64,000 nucleotides of DNA from Clostridiales bacterium. GTDB taxonomy: Bacteria > Bacillota > Clostridia > Lachnospirales > WQUN01. Under the pieces are notes generated by a model, which was given only the letters and a program-made list of their open reading frames with translations, did not search any database and had not been told where the DNA came from. Positions 53,054 through 61,507 of the stretch are shown piece after piece. Made by a program: the position numbers and the translations under genes. The stretch spans positions 22,137 through 86,136 of the forward strand of contig JAISWZ010000069.1 in NCBI GenBank assembly GCA_031270945.1. Direction: 5' to 3'. Numbering within the stretch: position 1 is the first letter of the stretch; every line of letters begins with the position of its first letter.

Positions 53054-54283
53054 TTGGAATCAGGGAACCAAAAGGCGGACAGCTGGAAGCCAATCAACAC
53101 TTGGCTCTTTCTGGCTGGGCAAGGCTTGTCCATGTTTGGCTCACTAATAGCGCAATATGCTGTCACTTGGCACATGACGCTAAAAACCCAGTCCGGCACG
53201 GTCATGACCCTATTTGCCGTTGCAGGGGTATTGCCCATGTTCTTCATCTCGCCCTTTGGCGGGGCCTGGGCAGACAGGTACAACAAAAAGCTCTTGATCA
53301 ACATCGCTGACGCTTCAATCGCTCTGTTCACACTTTTCATGGCGCTGCTACTAACAACAGGCATCGACAGCATTTGGCCGCTGCTTGCTTGCGCATTCGT
53401 AAGGTCAGTGGGGCAAGGGGCGCAAACCCCAGCGGTAAGCTCACTTATACCTGAGCTGGTTCCCGAAGAGCACCTCTCGCGGGTAAACGGCTTGAATAGC
53501 TCTATCCAGTCGCTTTGCATGTTCCTGGCACCAATGGCTAGCGGCGCCCTTTTGTCTGTCGCTCCAGTGCAGAGCATTCTGCTTATCGATGTTGCCACTG
53601 CCGCCATTGGCATCTCAATCGTCTTTTTCCTGGTTCATGTCCCTCAAAGAAAAAAATCGGAACAGGCAAAGACCGGAACCGGCTACTTCAAGGACATCAA
53701 AGACGGAATCCTTTATGTAGCCAAACAGCCTTTTATCAGGCGCGTCTTGCTTGTCTCAGCGATTTTTGGCTTCATGGCCTCCCCTTTGACCATGCTCACC
53801 CCAATCCAGACAACCCGCAACTTTGGTCTTGACGTCTGGCGGCTTCCAGTTATCGAGCTGGCTTTTTCCCTAGGAATGATGGGCGGCGGAATCATCATAA
53901 CCGCTTGGGGCGGATTCAAGAACAAGGCTTTCACCATTACCCTGGCAACCGCCATTTGCGGCCTGATCTCAGTCGCGCTGGGCTTGGCCTCCAACTTCTG
54001 GGTCTACCTGTCCTTCATGGCAATCTGCGGAATATCGTTCCCCTTCTTCAATACGCCGCTTATGACAATCTTCCAGACGAAGGTTGATCCTGATTACATG
54101 GGCAGGGTCTTCAGCGTCCTAACAATGTCCGGGAGCGTAATGATGCCTCTTGGCATGGCCGTTTTCGGCCCCTTGGCTGATGTTGTCTCGATAGACATCC
54201 TCCTGGTCATAACAGGCATAGTCGTATTCCTGTCATCGTTTTTGATAATAGGGAGCAAGGCTATGCGAGAGGCTGGAATATAG
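53054..54283 (+). CDS. MFS exporter (MefA/EntS-like, MFS_3 type)
   Basis: The 409-residue protein has twelve predicted membrane helices and the characteristic loop FFISPFGGAWADRYNKKLLINIAD between helices 2 and 3, with SLIPELVPEEHLSRVNGLNSSIQS further on, as in macrolide efflux MefA and siderophore exporter EntS relatives. It probably exports a drug or small natural product by proton antiport. TTG start behind GGGAGGCG. It is monocistronic. Specificity cannot be told from sequence; it is not an ABC peptide exporter. Confidence 0.88.
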   Translation: MESGNQKADSWKPINTWLFLAGQGLSMFGSLIAQYAVTWHMTLKTQSGTVMTLFAVAGVLPMFFISPFGGAWADRYNKKLLINIADASIALFTLFMALLLTTGIDSIWPLLACAFVRSVGQGAQTPAVSSLIPELVPEEHLSRVNGLNSSIQSLCMFLAPMASGALLSVAPVQSILLIDVATAAIGISIVFFLVHVPQRKKSEQAKTGTGYFKDIKDGILYVAKQPFIRRVLLVSAIFGFMASPLTMLTPIQTTRNFGLDVWRLPVIELAFSLGMMGGGIIITAWGGFKNKAFTITLATAICGLISVALGLASNFWVYLSFMAICGISFPFFNTPLMTIFQTKVDPDYMGRVFSVLTMSGSVMMPLGMAVFGPLADVVSIDILLVITGIVVFLSSFLIIGSKAMREAGI

Positions 54284-54333
54284 ATGGCTTAATTCTTTTC
54301 GCTCGCTGGAATAACTAATAATGCTTGCATCTT

Positions 54334-54399
54334 GAATTTTCTTATCATTGCCCGCCTCAGAAGCCAGTCGGGCCGCTCCCGCTAACGATAAGAAAATTC
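54334..54399. repeat. Inverted repeat with core shared with 7165-7206
   Basis: Arms GAATTTTCTTATC (54334) and GATAAGAAAATTC (54387) are perfect 13-bp complements. The interior CAGTCGGGCCG, TCCCGCT and the following AGAAAATTCTAA also occur at 7165-7206. Confidence 0.8.
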
Positions 54400-54574
54400 T
54401 AAATCTTACCGAGCATCAGCATAACTAATAACGCTCTCAGCATATGATCCTGTAAGCCTGTGAACGCAAATGACTCCTTGATTGGGGGATCTGTGCAACT
54501 CCCCCATGAAAGCCCGTGAGCACCAAAGCGCCAGCAACGCACCCAAATACGCAGAATCCGAGAGGGGTTTTAAC

Positions 54575-54742
54575 ATGTTCTGGGCTTTCATGATCGTCGC
54601 AACTACACTCATGTTTGTTTTGCTGCTGGTCAGCATGTCGCATGAGCACGAGGAGAAAATCGAGCGCATCAAGCACGGCCTCCCGACAAAGGAAACCAGC
54701 GCGGAATACGACGGGCCAAAGCGCCACAAATACTTTAACTAA
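54575..54742 (+). CDS. Single-helix micro-protein, paralogue 1 of 4
   Basis: A 55-residue protein: MFWAFMIVATTLMFVLLLVSM forms one membrane helix, followed by HEHEEKIERIKHGLP and a hydrophilic tail ending KRHKYFN. GAGAGGGG lies eight bases from the ATG. The helix plus a charged KIxRIKxGxP segment is shared by all four paralogues in 54.5-56.4 kb. The N-out or N-in orientation cannot be told. Function unknown. Confidence 0.7.
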   Translation: MFWAFMIVATTLMFVLLLVSMSHEHEEKIERIKHGLPTKETSAEYDGPKRHKYFN

Positions 54743-54776
54743 AGCATATCTCCAAGCGCCCACAGCCACGAAGCGA

Positions 54777-54807
54777 AGCCCCTGCCGATTGCGGCGCGGG
54801 CTTTTTC
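54777..54807 (+). terminator. Terminator of micro-protein paralogue 1
   Basis: AGCCC and GCGGGCT with an inner GCCG/CGGC stem, followed by TTTTTC. The same hairpin recurs after paralogues 2 and 4. Confidence 0.8.
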
Positions 54808-55184
54808 TTTGCGTGGAAGGACCTCTCCCATTGTCGAAATATTGATATGTTTTGAAGAAACCTAACCCAGCCTCGCAGGCTCGCCCATATAGAATCGCAG
54901 GATTTGGCCTCGCAAACATTCTGCGAGAAACCAAGTTCAAGCCACTGTCATAACTTGAATGTATACCCCATCCCCACAAACAAACCAACCCTACATAGAC
55001 CCGGGCCCGCCCATACGCATTGCGAAATTTCGCAAAAGGATCAAACTTTAAGTTTTCCCCTCCGTAACTATAAGCGATTGGCCAGTTGGCACAACAAAAG
55101 ATTATCCTTTGCTTCGGGCTTGGACTCACTGGCTCCAGCAAGGCAACTATAGGCGCATGCCAAAACAGAAAAGGGGTTTTCACC

Positions 55185-55346
55185 ATGATCTGGGCTTTCT
55201 TGATTGTAGCGGTGTCGCTCATGTTCGTTCTCGCTATCCTCAAAATGGCTTTTGACCACAATGAGAGAATCGAGCGCATCAAGCACGGCCTCCCGCCAAA
55301 GGCCACCCACGAAGAGTTCGACGAACAGAAGCGCCACTTCAACTGA
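55185..55346 (+). CDS. Single-helix micro-protein, paralogue 2 of 4
   Basis: A 53-residue protein beginning MIWAFLIVAVSLMFVLAILKM, then FDHNERIERIKHGLPPKATHE and ending KRHFN. AAAAGGGG lies about eight bases from the ATG. The charged stretch is nearly identical to that of paralogue 1. Function unknown. Confidence 0.72.
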   Translation: MIWAFLIVAVSLMFVLAILKMAFDHNERIERIKHGLPPKATHEEFDEQKRHFN

Positions 55347-55455
55347 GAGCGCATGCCCAAGGCGCAGCAAAGTAACGCGATGCTTTGTTTGCGGGCATAA
55401 ACCAATTTGGGGATAGCTTTAGAGCAGTTCTCTATTGCTGTGAGTTTATCTGCGA

Positions 55456-55490
55456 AGAGCCCCCGCTGATTGCGGCGCGGGCTCTTTCTT
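55456..55490 (+). terminator. Terminator of micro-protein paralogue 2
   Basis: AGAGCCCCCGC and GCGCGGGCTCT form the stem, followed by TTCTT. Confidence 0.75.
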
Positions 55491-55659
55491 CGCGCATGGG
55501 GCATCTTTTATTTGACGCCCAGCAAAATATTTCAAAATGTTCAAACTTTAAGTTTGCGGTACCGTTACTATGATCGGTGGGGAATACAGGCAAAACGCAC
55601 TCAGAGCCCCATGAAATTTGCCTAACAGCGAAGCTTTCAAAACAGGAAGGGGTTTTAGC

Positions 55660-55800
55660 ATGTTCTGGGTTTGGATGATAGTAATCGCATCAGCCTTGTT
55701 TGTTCTGGCTGTTATCAAAATGTCTTTTAGCCACTACGAGAAAATCATGCGCATCAAGCACGGAGTCCCGACAGAGGGTGCCAGGGAGGATTACAACTAA
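55660..55800 (+). CDS. Single-helix micro-protein, paralogue 3 of 4, tail cut by an element
   Basis: A 46-residue protein: MFWVWMIVIASALFVLAVIKM, then SHYEKIMRIKHGVPTEGARED and a premature end at YN. The stop codon TAA lies at the target site of the palindromic element that begins at 55801, so the element's insertion probably removed the last seven to nine residues and the terminator. GGAAGGGG precedes the ATG. Confidence 0.7.
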   Translation: MFWVWMIVIASALFVLAVIKMSFSHYEKIMRIKHGVPTEGAREDYN

Positions 55801-55929
55801 GTGCATATCCCAAAATTCCGTAATGGCACCGGAAAAATCCTGGCGAATGCTTCAACTAGTTTGCTCGGGCTTCTGCGAGCAAACACCCGGATTTTTCCGG
55901 TGCCTCGGATATAATTTTGGGATATGCAC
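55801..55929. repeat. Palindromic MITE-like element, long subtype
   Basis: GTGCATATCCCAAAATT and AATTTTGGGATATGCAC are perfect terminal repeats. The interior contains CACCGGAAAAATCC and a GTTTGCTCG...CGAGCAAAC hairpin. It is nearly identical to the copies at 55998 and 56680. Confidence 0.92.
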
Positions 55930-55997
55930 TAGAAATATCTTCGCTTCAGATGGATGCGCTTTTCGCGTCCAATCATTCCCAAACCAAAGAACCGCTT

Positions 55998-56127
55998 AGT
56001 GCATATCCCAAAATTCCGTTAAGGCACCGGAAAAATCCTGGCGAATGCTTCAACTAGTTTGCTCGGGCTTTTGCGAGCAAACATCCGGATTTTTCCGGTG
56101 CCTCGGATATAATTTTGGGATATGCTC
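55998..56127. repeat. Palindromic MITE-like element, long subtype, flanked by TTA
   Basis: GTGCATATCCCAAAATT and AATTTTGGGATATGCTC with TTA on both sides; interior as in the 55801 copy. Confidence 0.92.
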
Positions 56128-56234
56128 TTAGCGTCAAGCGCTGTCACTAACGCGTCGGCAGATAACTCGCAAACCATGCAAAGCGCCACCAAAGCGCTCA
56201 AATCAACCACAAGTGAATGAGAGAAGGAATTGGC

Positions 56235-56396
56235 ATGTTCTGGGTATTGTTGCTTATAGTAGCGCCATTTGTGTTTATTCTGGCCATTATCAAAATGGCT
56301 CTTGACCACCACGAGAAAATTGTGCGCATCAGGTACGGCCTCCCAGCAGAGGGCGAACGCGAAGAGTATGGCGAGCCCAAGCGCCGCTTCAGCTAA
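56235..56396 (+). CDS. Single-helix micro-protein, paralogue 4 of 4
   Basis: A 53-residue protein: MFWVLLLIVAPFVFILAIIKM, then DHHEKIVRIRYGLPAEGER and ending KRRFS. GAGAAGGAA lies about seven bases from the ATG. It keeps the family's charged segment and basic C-terminus. A shared terminator follows at 56486. Function unknown. Confidence 0.72.
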   Translation: MFWVLLLIVAPFVFILAIIKMALDHHEKIVRIRYGLPAEGEREEYGEPKRRFS

Positions 56397-56485
56397 ACCG
56401 ACGAGCGGTGTAATTTAGACTTTCCTTATCAGGAGCGCCCGACTGCTCTGAGGCGAAAAATCCCGCATTTGAGCATTCATCAGCC

Positions 56486-56520
56486 AAGCCCCTGCCGCAT
56501 GCGGCGCGGGCTTTTTTGTT
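56486..56520 (+). terminator. Terminator of micro-protein paralogue 4
   Basis: AAGCCCCTGCCGCATGCGGC and GCGGGCTT give a strong stem followed by TTTTTTG. Confidence 0.87.
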
Positions 56521-56679
56521 TGTAGAAAAGCGCAAAAATTTCGTTTAGGACTCCCGGGTTATAAGTTTTAGCTCATTCCGGCCTTCGAAAAGCAAATATT
56601 CCAGCAGCAAATTTCCCATCTTATGGTTTCTCTGGCTTATATAGGAATGTTTTGGGTATAATTTATAAGGGCCTTCTAA

Positions 56680-56808
56680 GAGCATACCCCAAAATTCCGA
56701 AATGGCACCGGAAAAATCCTGGCGAATGCTTCAACTAGTTTGCTCGGGCTTCTGCGAGCAAACACCCGGATTTTTCCGGTGCCTCGGATATAATTTTGGG
56801 ATATGCGC
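56680..56808. repeat. Palindromic MITE-like element, long subtype, flanked by TAA
   Basis: GAGCATACCCCAAAATT and AATTTTGGGATATGCGC, with TAA directly to the left and, one base beyond the right end, TAA again; interior as in the 55801 copy. Confidence 0.9.
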
Positions 56809-57002
56809 CTAATCTATTTATTATAAACTTTAAAGTTTAGCTTGTCAAATGAGTAGATTGTTTTTTTGGCATTTGTTTTGTGTTCTTAAGCAAATGTCGA
56901 AAACTAGAGTTTTACAGGTGATTGCGCGATTGATGCCGCAATATGGTTTTTTGGATAAATGATCCTCAAACGCTTGGCAATTTGGTTTTCATGCAAAGGC
57001 GC

Positions 57003-57031
57003 TTGACAATTGATAAAAATCGTAGTATCAT
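57003..57031 (+). promoter_or_regulatory. Promoter of the BlaI-family repressor gene
   Basis: TTGACA and TATCAT with a 17-bp spacer, 44 bases before the start codon. GACATTATGTAGCAAACATA just downstream could hold an imperfect BlaI-like operator for autoregulation. Confidence 0.65.
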
Positions 57032-57074
57032 TGAATGCGACATTATGTAGCAAACATAGAGGCAGGGGAGCGCG

Positions 57075-57470
57075 ATGAGCAGTCGATCAAAGGAGCTGGG
57101 AAGCCTTTCTGAGACGGAAATGTCCGTCATGAGGACAATATGGGGACTGGAGAACCCTGTGACAGTTCAGCAGGTGCTTGGCATTTACCAGAAGAGCAAG
57201 GGCTGGAAAACGTCAACACTTTCAACCATTCTGAAAAGGCTCATAGAGAAAGGCTTTCTTACAAAGAACATGGTAGGCAAAGTGAACTACTACTCCTATC
57301 TTGTGACGGAGGAGGATTACAAGAAGCACGAAACCGCCAGTTTCTTGGCGAGCGTTCACAAAGGGAGCATCAAGAGTTTCATGGCCGCATTAGCTGATGT
57401 TGACGGGATTGAAGTCAAAGAGGTTGCTGAGCTGAAAAAATGGTTTCAGGAAAAGGCCGGAGATGATTGA
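57075..57470 (+). CDS. BlaI/MecI/CopY-family transcriptional repressor
   Basis: The 131-residue protein has the family winged helix: LSETEMSVMRTIWGLENPVTVQQVLGIY, then KGWKTSTLSTILKRLIEKGFLTKN (recognition helix region) and KVNYYSYLVTEEDYKK. BlaI-type repressors dimerise through the C-terminal part and are inactivated by cleavage by a BlaR1-type membrane protease; no such partner is adjacent here. Monocistronic, with its own promoter and terminator. GGGGAGCG precedes the ATG. Confidence 0.9.
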   Translation: MSSRSKELGSLSETEMSVMRTIWGLENPVTVQQVLGIYQKSKGWKTSTLSTILKRLIEKGFLTKNMVGKVNYYSYLVTEEDYKKHETASFLASVHKGSIKSFMAALADVDGIEVKEVAELKKWFQEKAGDD

Positions 57471-57553
57471 GTTTGTGTGGCGTGGGCGAATGGATGATAG
57501 ACAAAGCACCAAGGAATCAAGACGGGAGCGCTCGTCTTGGGAAAAAATCTAGT

Positions 57554-57585
57554 AAAAAGGCCGCCTCGGAAAGGCGGCCTTTTTG
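57554..57585 (+). terminator. Terminator of the BlaI-family gene
   Basis: AAAAAGGCCGCCT pairs with AGGCGGCCTTTTT around a CGGA loop, with the T-run at the 3' side. Confidence 0.92.
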
Positions 57586-57630
57586 CGGGCGCAAATGGAT
57601 GGTTTAAGAAGATTGGGTGATATTTTTTGG

Positions 57631-57677
57631 CCAGATATAAATTCCATGGTGGAATCGACCATGGAATTTATATCTGG
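57631..57677. repeat. Perfect 19-bp inverted repeat
   Basis: CCAGATATAAATTCCATGG at 57631-57649 is exactly complementary to 57659-57677, with a nine-base loop. It is unrelated to the main palindromic family and lies between two convergent genes. Confidence 0.9.
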
Positions 57678-57857
57678 TGACGAATCGCGGCGCTGGGAGA
57701 AGCAAAAGAGCCACGAAAGACGGGGAGCGCATCAAGCCGGGACAAAAGAGCCACGTGCGCAGACGCAAACAACTCAGTGCGCCGCAATAATGCCGGCCCA
57801 TGGCTGCTCTTTCGAGCAGCCAGGGCGTTTTTTGGCTGTGAATCCAGCACTTAGCAA

Positions 57858-59906
57858 CTATTGGGATGCGCTCTTGTCTCCTGCAAGCTTTTCAATATAC
57901 TTATTGCCAGGATTGAAGACAAACATGGTGTAGCCGCCAGAATTGCTGCCATCTTCAATGTTTAAGAAGTAATAGTCTTCAGGATCCTTGATGAAAGGCT
58001 CCGAATTGTCAATCGCCTCGCGGATCTGATCGGGATCCGTGAATGTCGCGAGTATGTCGTATTGATCAGTGCCCTTTTGAATCGATATCTTTTTGATGTT
58101 TGACTTCCACTGGACAAGGCCGTCATAGTATCCTTGCTCTTTTAGCAAGTTGATCGTGTTTTGGAAATTTGAAGACACGCCTACACGGGCAAATTGGTTG
58201 TCGATCAAGACTTGCGCCCAAAATTGCGGAATGCTCTCGTTTACCATTTGAGCAGATGTTTGCGCATCGAGATCAGCGTTTAAAGCGGCTATGAACTTGG
58301 CGTGTTCGGATTTTTGGACAGTGCATGAATCTAATGTTGAAGCGCTTAGAAAAGTCAAGTCTCGCACCGCCAGATTTTCGTCAAACCTGTTTTGCGCCTT
58401 GAATTCATCGGTTTCAAGCAATGCGGCAAGACCTGCGTCGTCAGTGTGAAAGCGAAGGGTGGCAAGCCATCTCCGGCTAAGCTGTCTTCCGTTTGCCATG
58501 TCATAGGTGACGCTCAATACATTGTTTTGGGTTCGAGCTTGCCTCTGCAAGCCCCTATTTGCAACTATCCGCTCATGCATTGAGATGACTGCGCTGACAG
58601 CGTCTTTGTTCTTGAACACATAGGGCCTGTTTGTGAAATTTGCGATAGACGAGCCAAGTATGTATTCCAATTCAATGTTGACGGATTCCACCTCGTTTGC
58701 CTTTGGAACCCTGCGCTCAAAGCCGAAGGCGTCCGTCTTGAGGCCCGTGACCAAAAGAAATGCAATAGCGGCGTAAACGCCAAATTGGAGAAAGGATTCC
58801 TTGTTCCATACCCGGGTCGTCTTTTTGACAATCATTCTGGCAGCGAAAAATGAGGCAAAGCCTCCTGCCGCCATTCCTACAAAAAAGTAGGCGTCATTAA
58901 CCACGTAGATTGACTCGAGCAGAAAAGCGAATAATGTCGCTCCCATCAAAGAAAAGAAAATGCAAATCCCAACTTCCATAAAACCGAAAGCGACCGAATC
59001 GCCAGCCTTCTCAAGCGGCCTTTTGTCGTAAAGCGCCATCGCGCAAGCAAGCAATGCGAATGTTGCAACGATATATCCAATCACGACGGGGAAGGGTGGA
59101 TTTCCCACTTCGAAGGAGAAGTAGATGGGGACGGCGGGAATGGATATGAAATTTATAACCCTCTCAGTTTCGAAGTACCCAAACAGGAACCTGGAGCAGA
59201 AAACGTTTGCAAGCAAACCCAAGGCCGACGGCAGACCCGCGAACGCGAAGCAGGAAATAATGTGCATCGGCGTGTTTGACGCCGCGATGCCAGCCAAGAT
59301 GAAAATGGAGTAGGCAAGGGCGGTTTGGAGAAGCATTAAGGCATATTGGGTTATGATGTAGCCGCTTGAGACAACTTTGCTCCATGACTCGATATCAATC
59401 GTTGCGTGGCTGACAAAGGCAGGCTTCTTTGCCAAAATGGATGCGGCGCAGGTGATTATAAGCGGCAGCCAGCATATTGCAAGGCCAGACAGAAACTGTG
59501 ACATGAGAAGCATGGGCCTTGTTAGCGGCAAGGAATGCATGACAGAAACAGAGCCCGGTGCCTGAAGATATCTGAGAGACATTATGGCTGAAAGCAATGG
59601 AATCAAGACGTTAAGGAGTATCATGGCGACATTGCAGAACTGGAGCAAATCGCGCATCCAGTAGTAAACTCCATCTACATCATCAATGGTGATGACAGGA
59701 AACACTGCGGTGAAGAAATATCCCAGAAGCCCAAATGCCGCAATGGCCCAGTTGTTTCGCAGATTTTCCTTGATTAGAGGAACGGAGGCTTTAAGTGCAT
59801 AGCCCAAAATTCCGTTAAGGCGCAGAAAAATTCCTGGCGAATGCTTCAACGCCGGAATTTTTCTAGCCATGGAATTAATTTTGGGATATGCTTTAAACCA
59901 ACGCAT
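57858..59906 (-). CDS. ABC-2 type transporter permease with large C-terminal domain
   Basis: The protein (682 residues from the chosen start) has a membrane part of about twelve helices (residues 60-410) and a soluble C-terminal domain of about 270 residues; this layout resembles YtrC/YtrD-like permeases of GntR-linked ABC systems. The start is odd. ATG at 59906 has an ideal GGAGGTG lying within the end of the ATPase gene, but translation from it passes in frame through the palindromic element at 59795-59892 before reaching ALKASVPLIKENLRNNW, the likely ancestral N-terminus. A TTG at 59807 would bypass most of the element but lacks a ribosome site. It probably works with the ATPase in export or envelope-stress detoxification. 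Confidence 0.8.
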   Translation of the reverse strand: MRWFKAYPKINSMARKIPALKHSPGIFLRLNGILGYALKASVPLIKENLRNNWAIAAFGLLGYFFTAVFPVITIDDVDGVYYWMRDLLQFCNVAMILLNVLIPLLSAIMSLRYLQAPGSVSVMHSLPLTRPMLLMSQFLSGLAICWLPLIITCAASILAKKPAFVSHATIDIESWSKVVSSGYIITQYALMLLQTALAYSIFILAGIAASNTPMHIISCFAFAGLPSALGLLANVFCSRFLFGYFETERVINFISIPAVPIYFSFEVGNPPFPVVIGYIVATFALLACAMALYDKRPLEKAGDSVAFGFMEVGICIFFSLMGATLFAFLLESIYVVNDAYFFVGMAAGGFASFFAARMIVKKTTRVWNKESFLQFGVYAAIAFLLVTGLKTDAFGFERRVPKANEVESVNIELEYILGSSIANFTNRPYVFKNKDAVSAVISMHERIVANRGLQRQARTQNNVLSVTYDMANGRQLSRRWLATLRFHTDDAGLAALLETDEFKAQNRFDENLAVRDLTFLSASTLDSCTVQKSEHAKFIAALNADLDAQTSAQMVNESIPQFWAQVLIDNQFARVGVSSNFQNTINLLKEQGYYDGLVQWKSNIKKISIQKGTDQYDILATFTDPDQIREAIDNSEPFIKDPEDYYFLNIEDGSNSGGYTMFVFNPGNKYIEKLAGDKSASQ
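59795..59892. repeat. Palindromic element at the 5' end of the permease gene
   Basis: GTGCATAGCCCAAAATT and TTAATTTTGGGATATGC bound the element, with TTAA on both sides. It is open in the permease frame over its full length. Confidence 0.9.
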
Positions 59907-60777
59907 TTGCTCCACCTCCGATCTCATAGATAAAAATCTCCTCCAAGCTCAAAGGCAGCGTATCATAGAGAATTGGAGACATTCTTCTGATCACGGCGTC
60001 TATCTTCTCCTTGGGGCTGCGGATGATCAACAGCTCCACTGTCCCCTTTTTCTCCGAATGGAGCACATTAAGATCCGAATACCTGTTCTCTGGAGATTCG
60101 GAAGAATATGCAACTTGGACTTTGTGCATGTCGCTCTTAAGATCATCGAGATCTTTTTCAATGAGCATCGATCCCTTTGACAAGATCCCAATGGAGTCAC
60201 AGATCCCCTCCATGTCTTTTAGGTTGTGGGACGACAACAGGACTGTCATTGCGCGTTCCGCTACATTTTCCACGATCCGCTTAAGGACAAGCCTTCTGGC
60301 CAATGGATCAAGCCCGTCTATAGGCTCATCCAGCAAAAGGCAATTAGGCTTGGCCGCCAATGCTAGAGCGAAAGCGGCCTGTTTCTGCATGCCTTTGGAG
60401 AACCTTGTGGCCTTTTGCTTTTCGTTAAGGCTGAAATCCGCCATAAGGCTTTTATAGGCGTCCCAATCCCACTCTTTGTACAGCTGGCTGTAAAGCCTTG
60501 CCGAGTCTTTGGGGCTAGCGCCTGGAAACCGGAGCTCATCTGGAATGAAGCATACCGTCTCTTTGATCTTGATATTTTCGTAGACATCCTGTCCGTCGAT
60601 TTTAACCATCCCGGAGTCGGCCTTCAGGATTCCAGCGATGTGCTTTAGCGCGGTGGTTTTTCCTGCGCCATTTGCCCCGACAAGCCCATAAATGGAGCCC
60701 TTTTTCACGAACATGTTCAAGTCCGCCAAGGCTTTAGCCTTATCAAACCGCTTTGTTAAGCCAACAACCTCGATCAT
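59893..60777 (-). CDS. ABC transporter ATP-binding protein (YtrB-like)
   Basis: The 294-residue protein has Walker A GANGAGKT (34-41), a signature motif FSKGMQKQ in place of LSGGQ, Walker B LLLDEPIDGLD and the switch His in LLSSHNLKDME. The degenerate signature is common in YtrB/BcrA-type exporters. It pairs with the downstream permease and is co-transcribed with a GntR regulator, overlapping it by four bases. The stop codon lies immediately beyond the palindromic element inserted between it and the permease. Confidence 0.93.
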   Translation of the reverse strand: MIEVVGLTKRFDKAKALADLNMFVKKGSIYGLVGANGAGKTTALKHIAGILKADSGMVKIDGQDVYENIKIKETVCFIPDELRFPGASPKDSARLYSQLYKEWDWDAYKSLMADFSLNEKQKATRFSKGMQKQAAFALALAAKPNCLLLDEPIDGLDPLARRLVLKRIVENVAERAMTVLLSSHNLKDMEGICDSIGILSKGSMLIEKDLDDLKSDMHKVQVAYSSESPENRYSDLNVLHSEKKGTVELLIIRSPKEKIDAVIRRMSPILYDTLPLSLEEIFIYEIGGGANALV

Positions 60778-61157
60778 CGCTTTTCCTCCTCCTCTTTGAC
60801 AAAATCAAGAATGGCTGATTTTATCTCTTCGAATTCCAGTCCAGATCTCTTTAGCATTTCTATAGAAGACTTAAGCAGCTCCATTCCCTCTTTCCTCAGG
60901 TTCAGGTCAGGCTGCCTGGCTTCAGGCTTCTCAACGAAAGTGCCAAGCCCGGCTGAGGTATACACGTACCTTTGCCTCTCTAGCTCTCTGTAGGCCTTCT
61001 GGACTGTGTTCGGATTCACGGTCAGCTGCTTTGACAGATCTCGCACAGAGGGAAGCTTTTCGTCAGGCGCCAACACCCCTGAGAGGATTTCATCCCTCAG
61101 ATTGTCCATGATCTGCTCGTAAATCGGCTTTCGGCTTCTCAAGTCTGGTTGGAGCAT
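60774..61157 (-). CDS. GntR-family regulator, YtrA subfamily
   Basis: The 127-residue protein has the GntR winged helix: PIYEQIMDNLRDEILSGVL, then LPSVRDLSKQLTVNPNTVQKAYRELERQRYVYT and GLGTFV, followed by a short two-helix dimerisation tail instead of a ligand domain, which defines the YtrA subfamily. It likely represses its own operon with the ABC transporter genes, responding to cell-wall-active compounds in known relatives. ATG at 61157 follows AAAGGAGG. A perfect YtrA-type operator lies in its promoter. Confidence 0.93.
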   Translation of the reverse strand: MLQPDLRSRKPIYEQIMDNLRDEILSGVLAPDEKLPSVRDLSKQLTVNPNTVQKAYRELERQRYVYTSAGLGTFVEKPEARQPDLNLRKEGMELLKSSIEMLKRSGLEFEEIKSAILDFVKEEEEKR

Positions 61158-61235
61158 AGCATCCTCCTTTCGATGCATTTGGGCTTTTCTGTCGCTCGCC
61201 CAAGCGACTCGCCTTTTGTTTTGGGATATGTTCTA

Positions 61236-61265
61236 AGTGTACTATATGTGATAGTACACTGTCAA
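61236..61265 (-). promoter_or_regulatory. Promoter and YtrA-type operator of the GntR/ABC operon
   Basis: The inverted repeat AGTGTACTA and TAGTACACT (61236-61260) gives AGTGTA-N13-TACACT, the arrangement known for YtrA-subfamily operators. On the minus strand TTGACA (61260-61265) and TACACT (61236-61241) form a promoter with an 18-bp spacer, so a bound repressor would cover the spacer and -10. Confidence 0.88.
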
Positions 61266-61507
61266 GAGGCTTTCTTATTATTTTTTTGCTTTTTGAGTCC
61301 TCGCCATCAGCGCTAGGCGGAATGCAGGGCTTCATTGCCAGCCTGTAAATCCATGCGGTGGATTTCGAAAGTCGCTCATGCTCCTGATTTCAAAACCCCG
61401 CAACGCTAGCTTTTTTTAGGATCTCGCGCTTTTCGGCTTCTTTCGTTGGCTATTGCAATTCGGTCTGAGATATGATAGCATGATATCCAAGAAAAGGAGA
61501 GGATGCG

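Noticed and set aside
53054..54283. MFS protein as the exporter of the peptide array
   Set aside because: Double-Gly leader peptides are exported by ABC transporters with a C39 peptidase domain; this protein is a proton-coupled small-molecule exporter type and lies 12 kb away.
57140..57400. Second frame inside the BlaI-family gene
   Set aside because: It overlaps a clear repressor gene and has no ribosome site.
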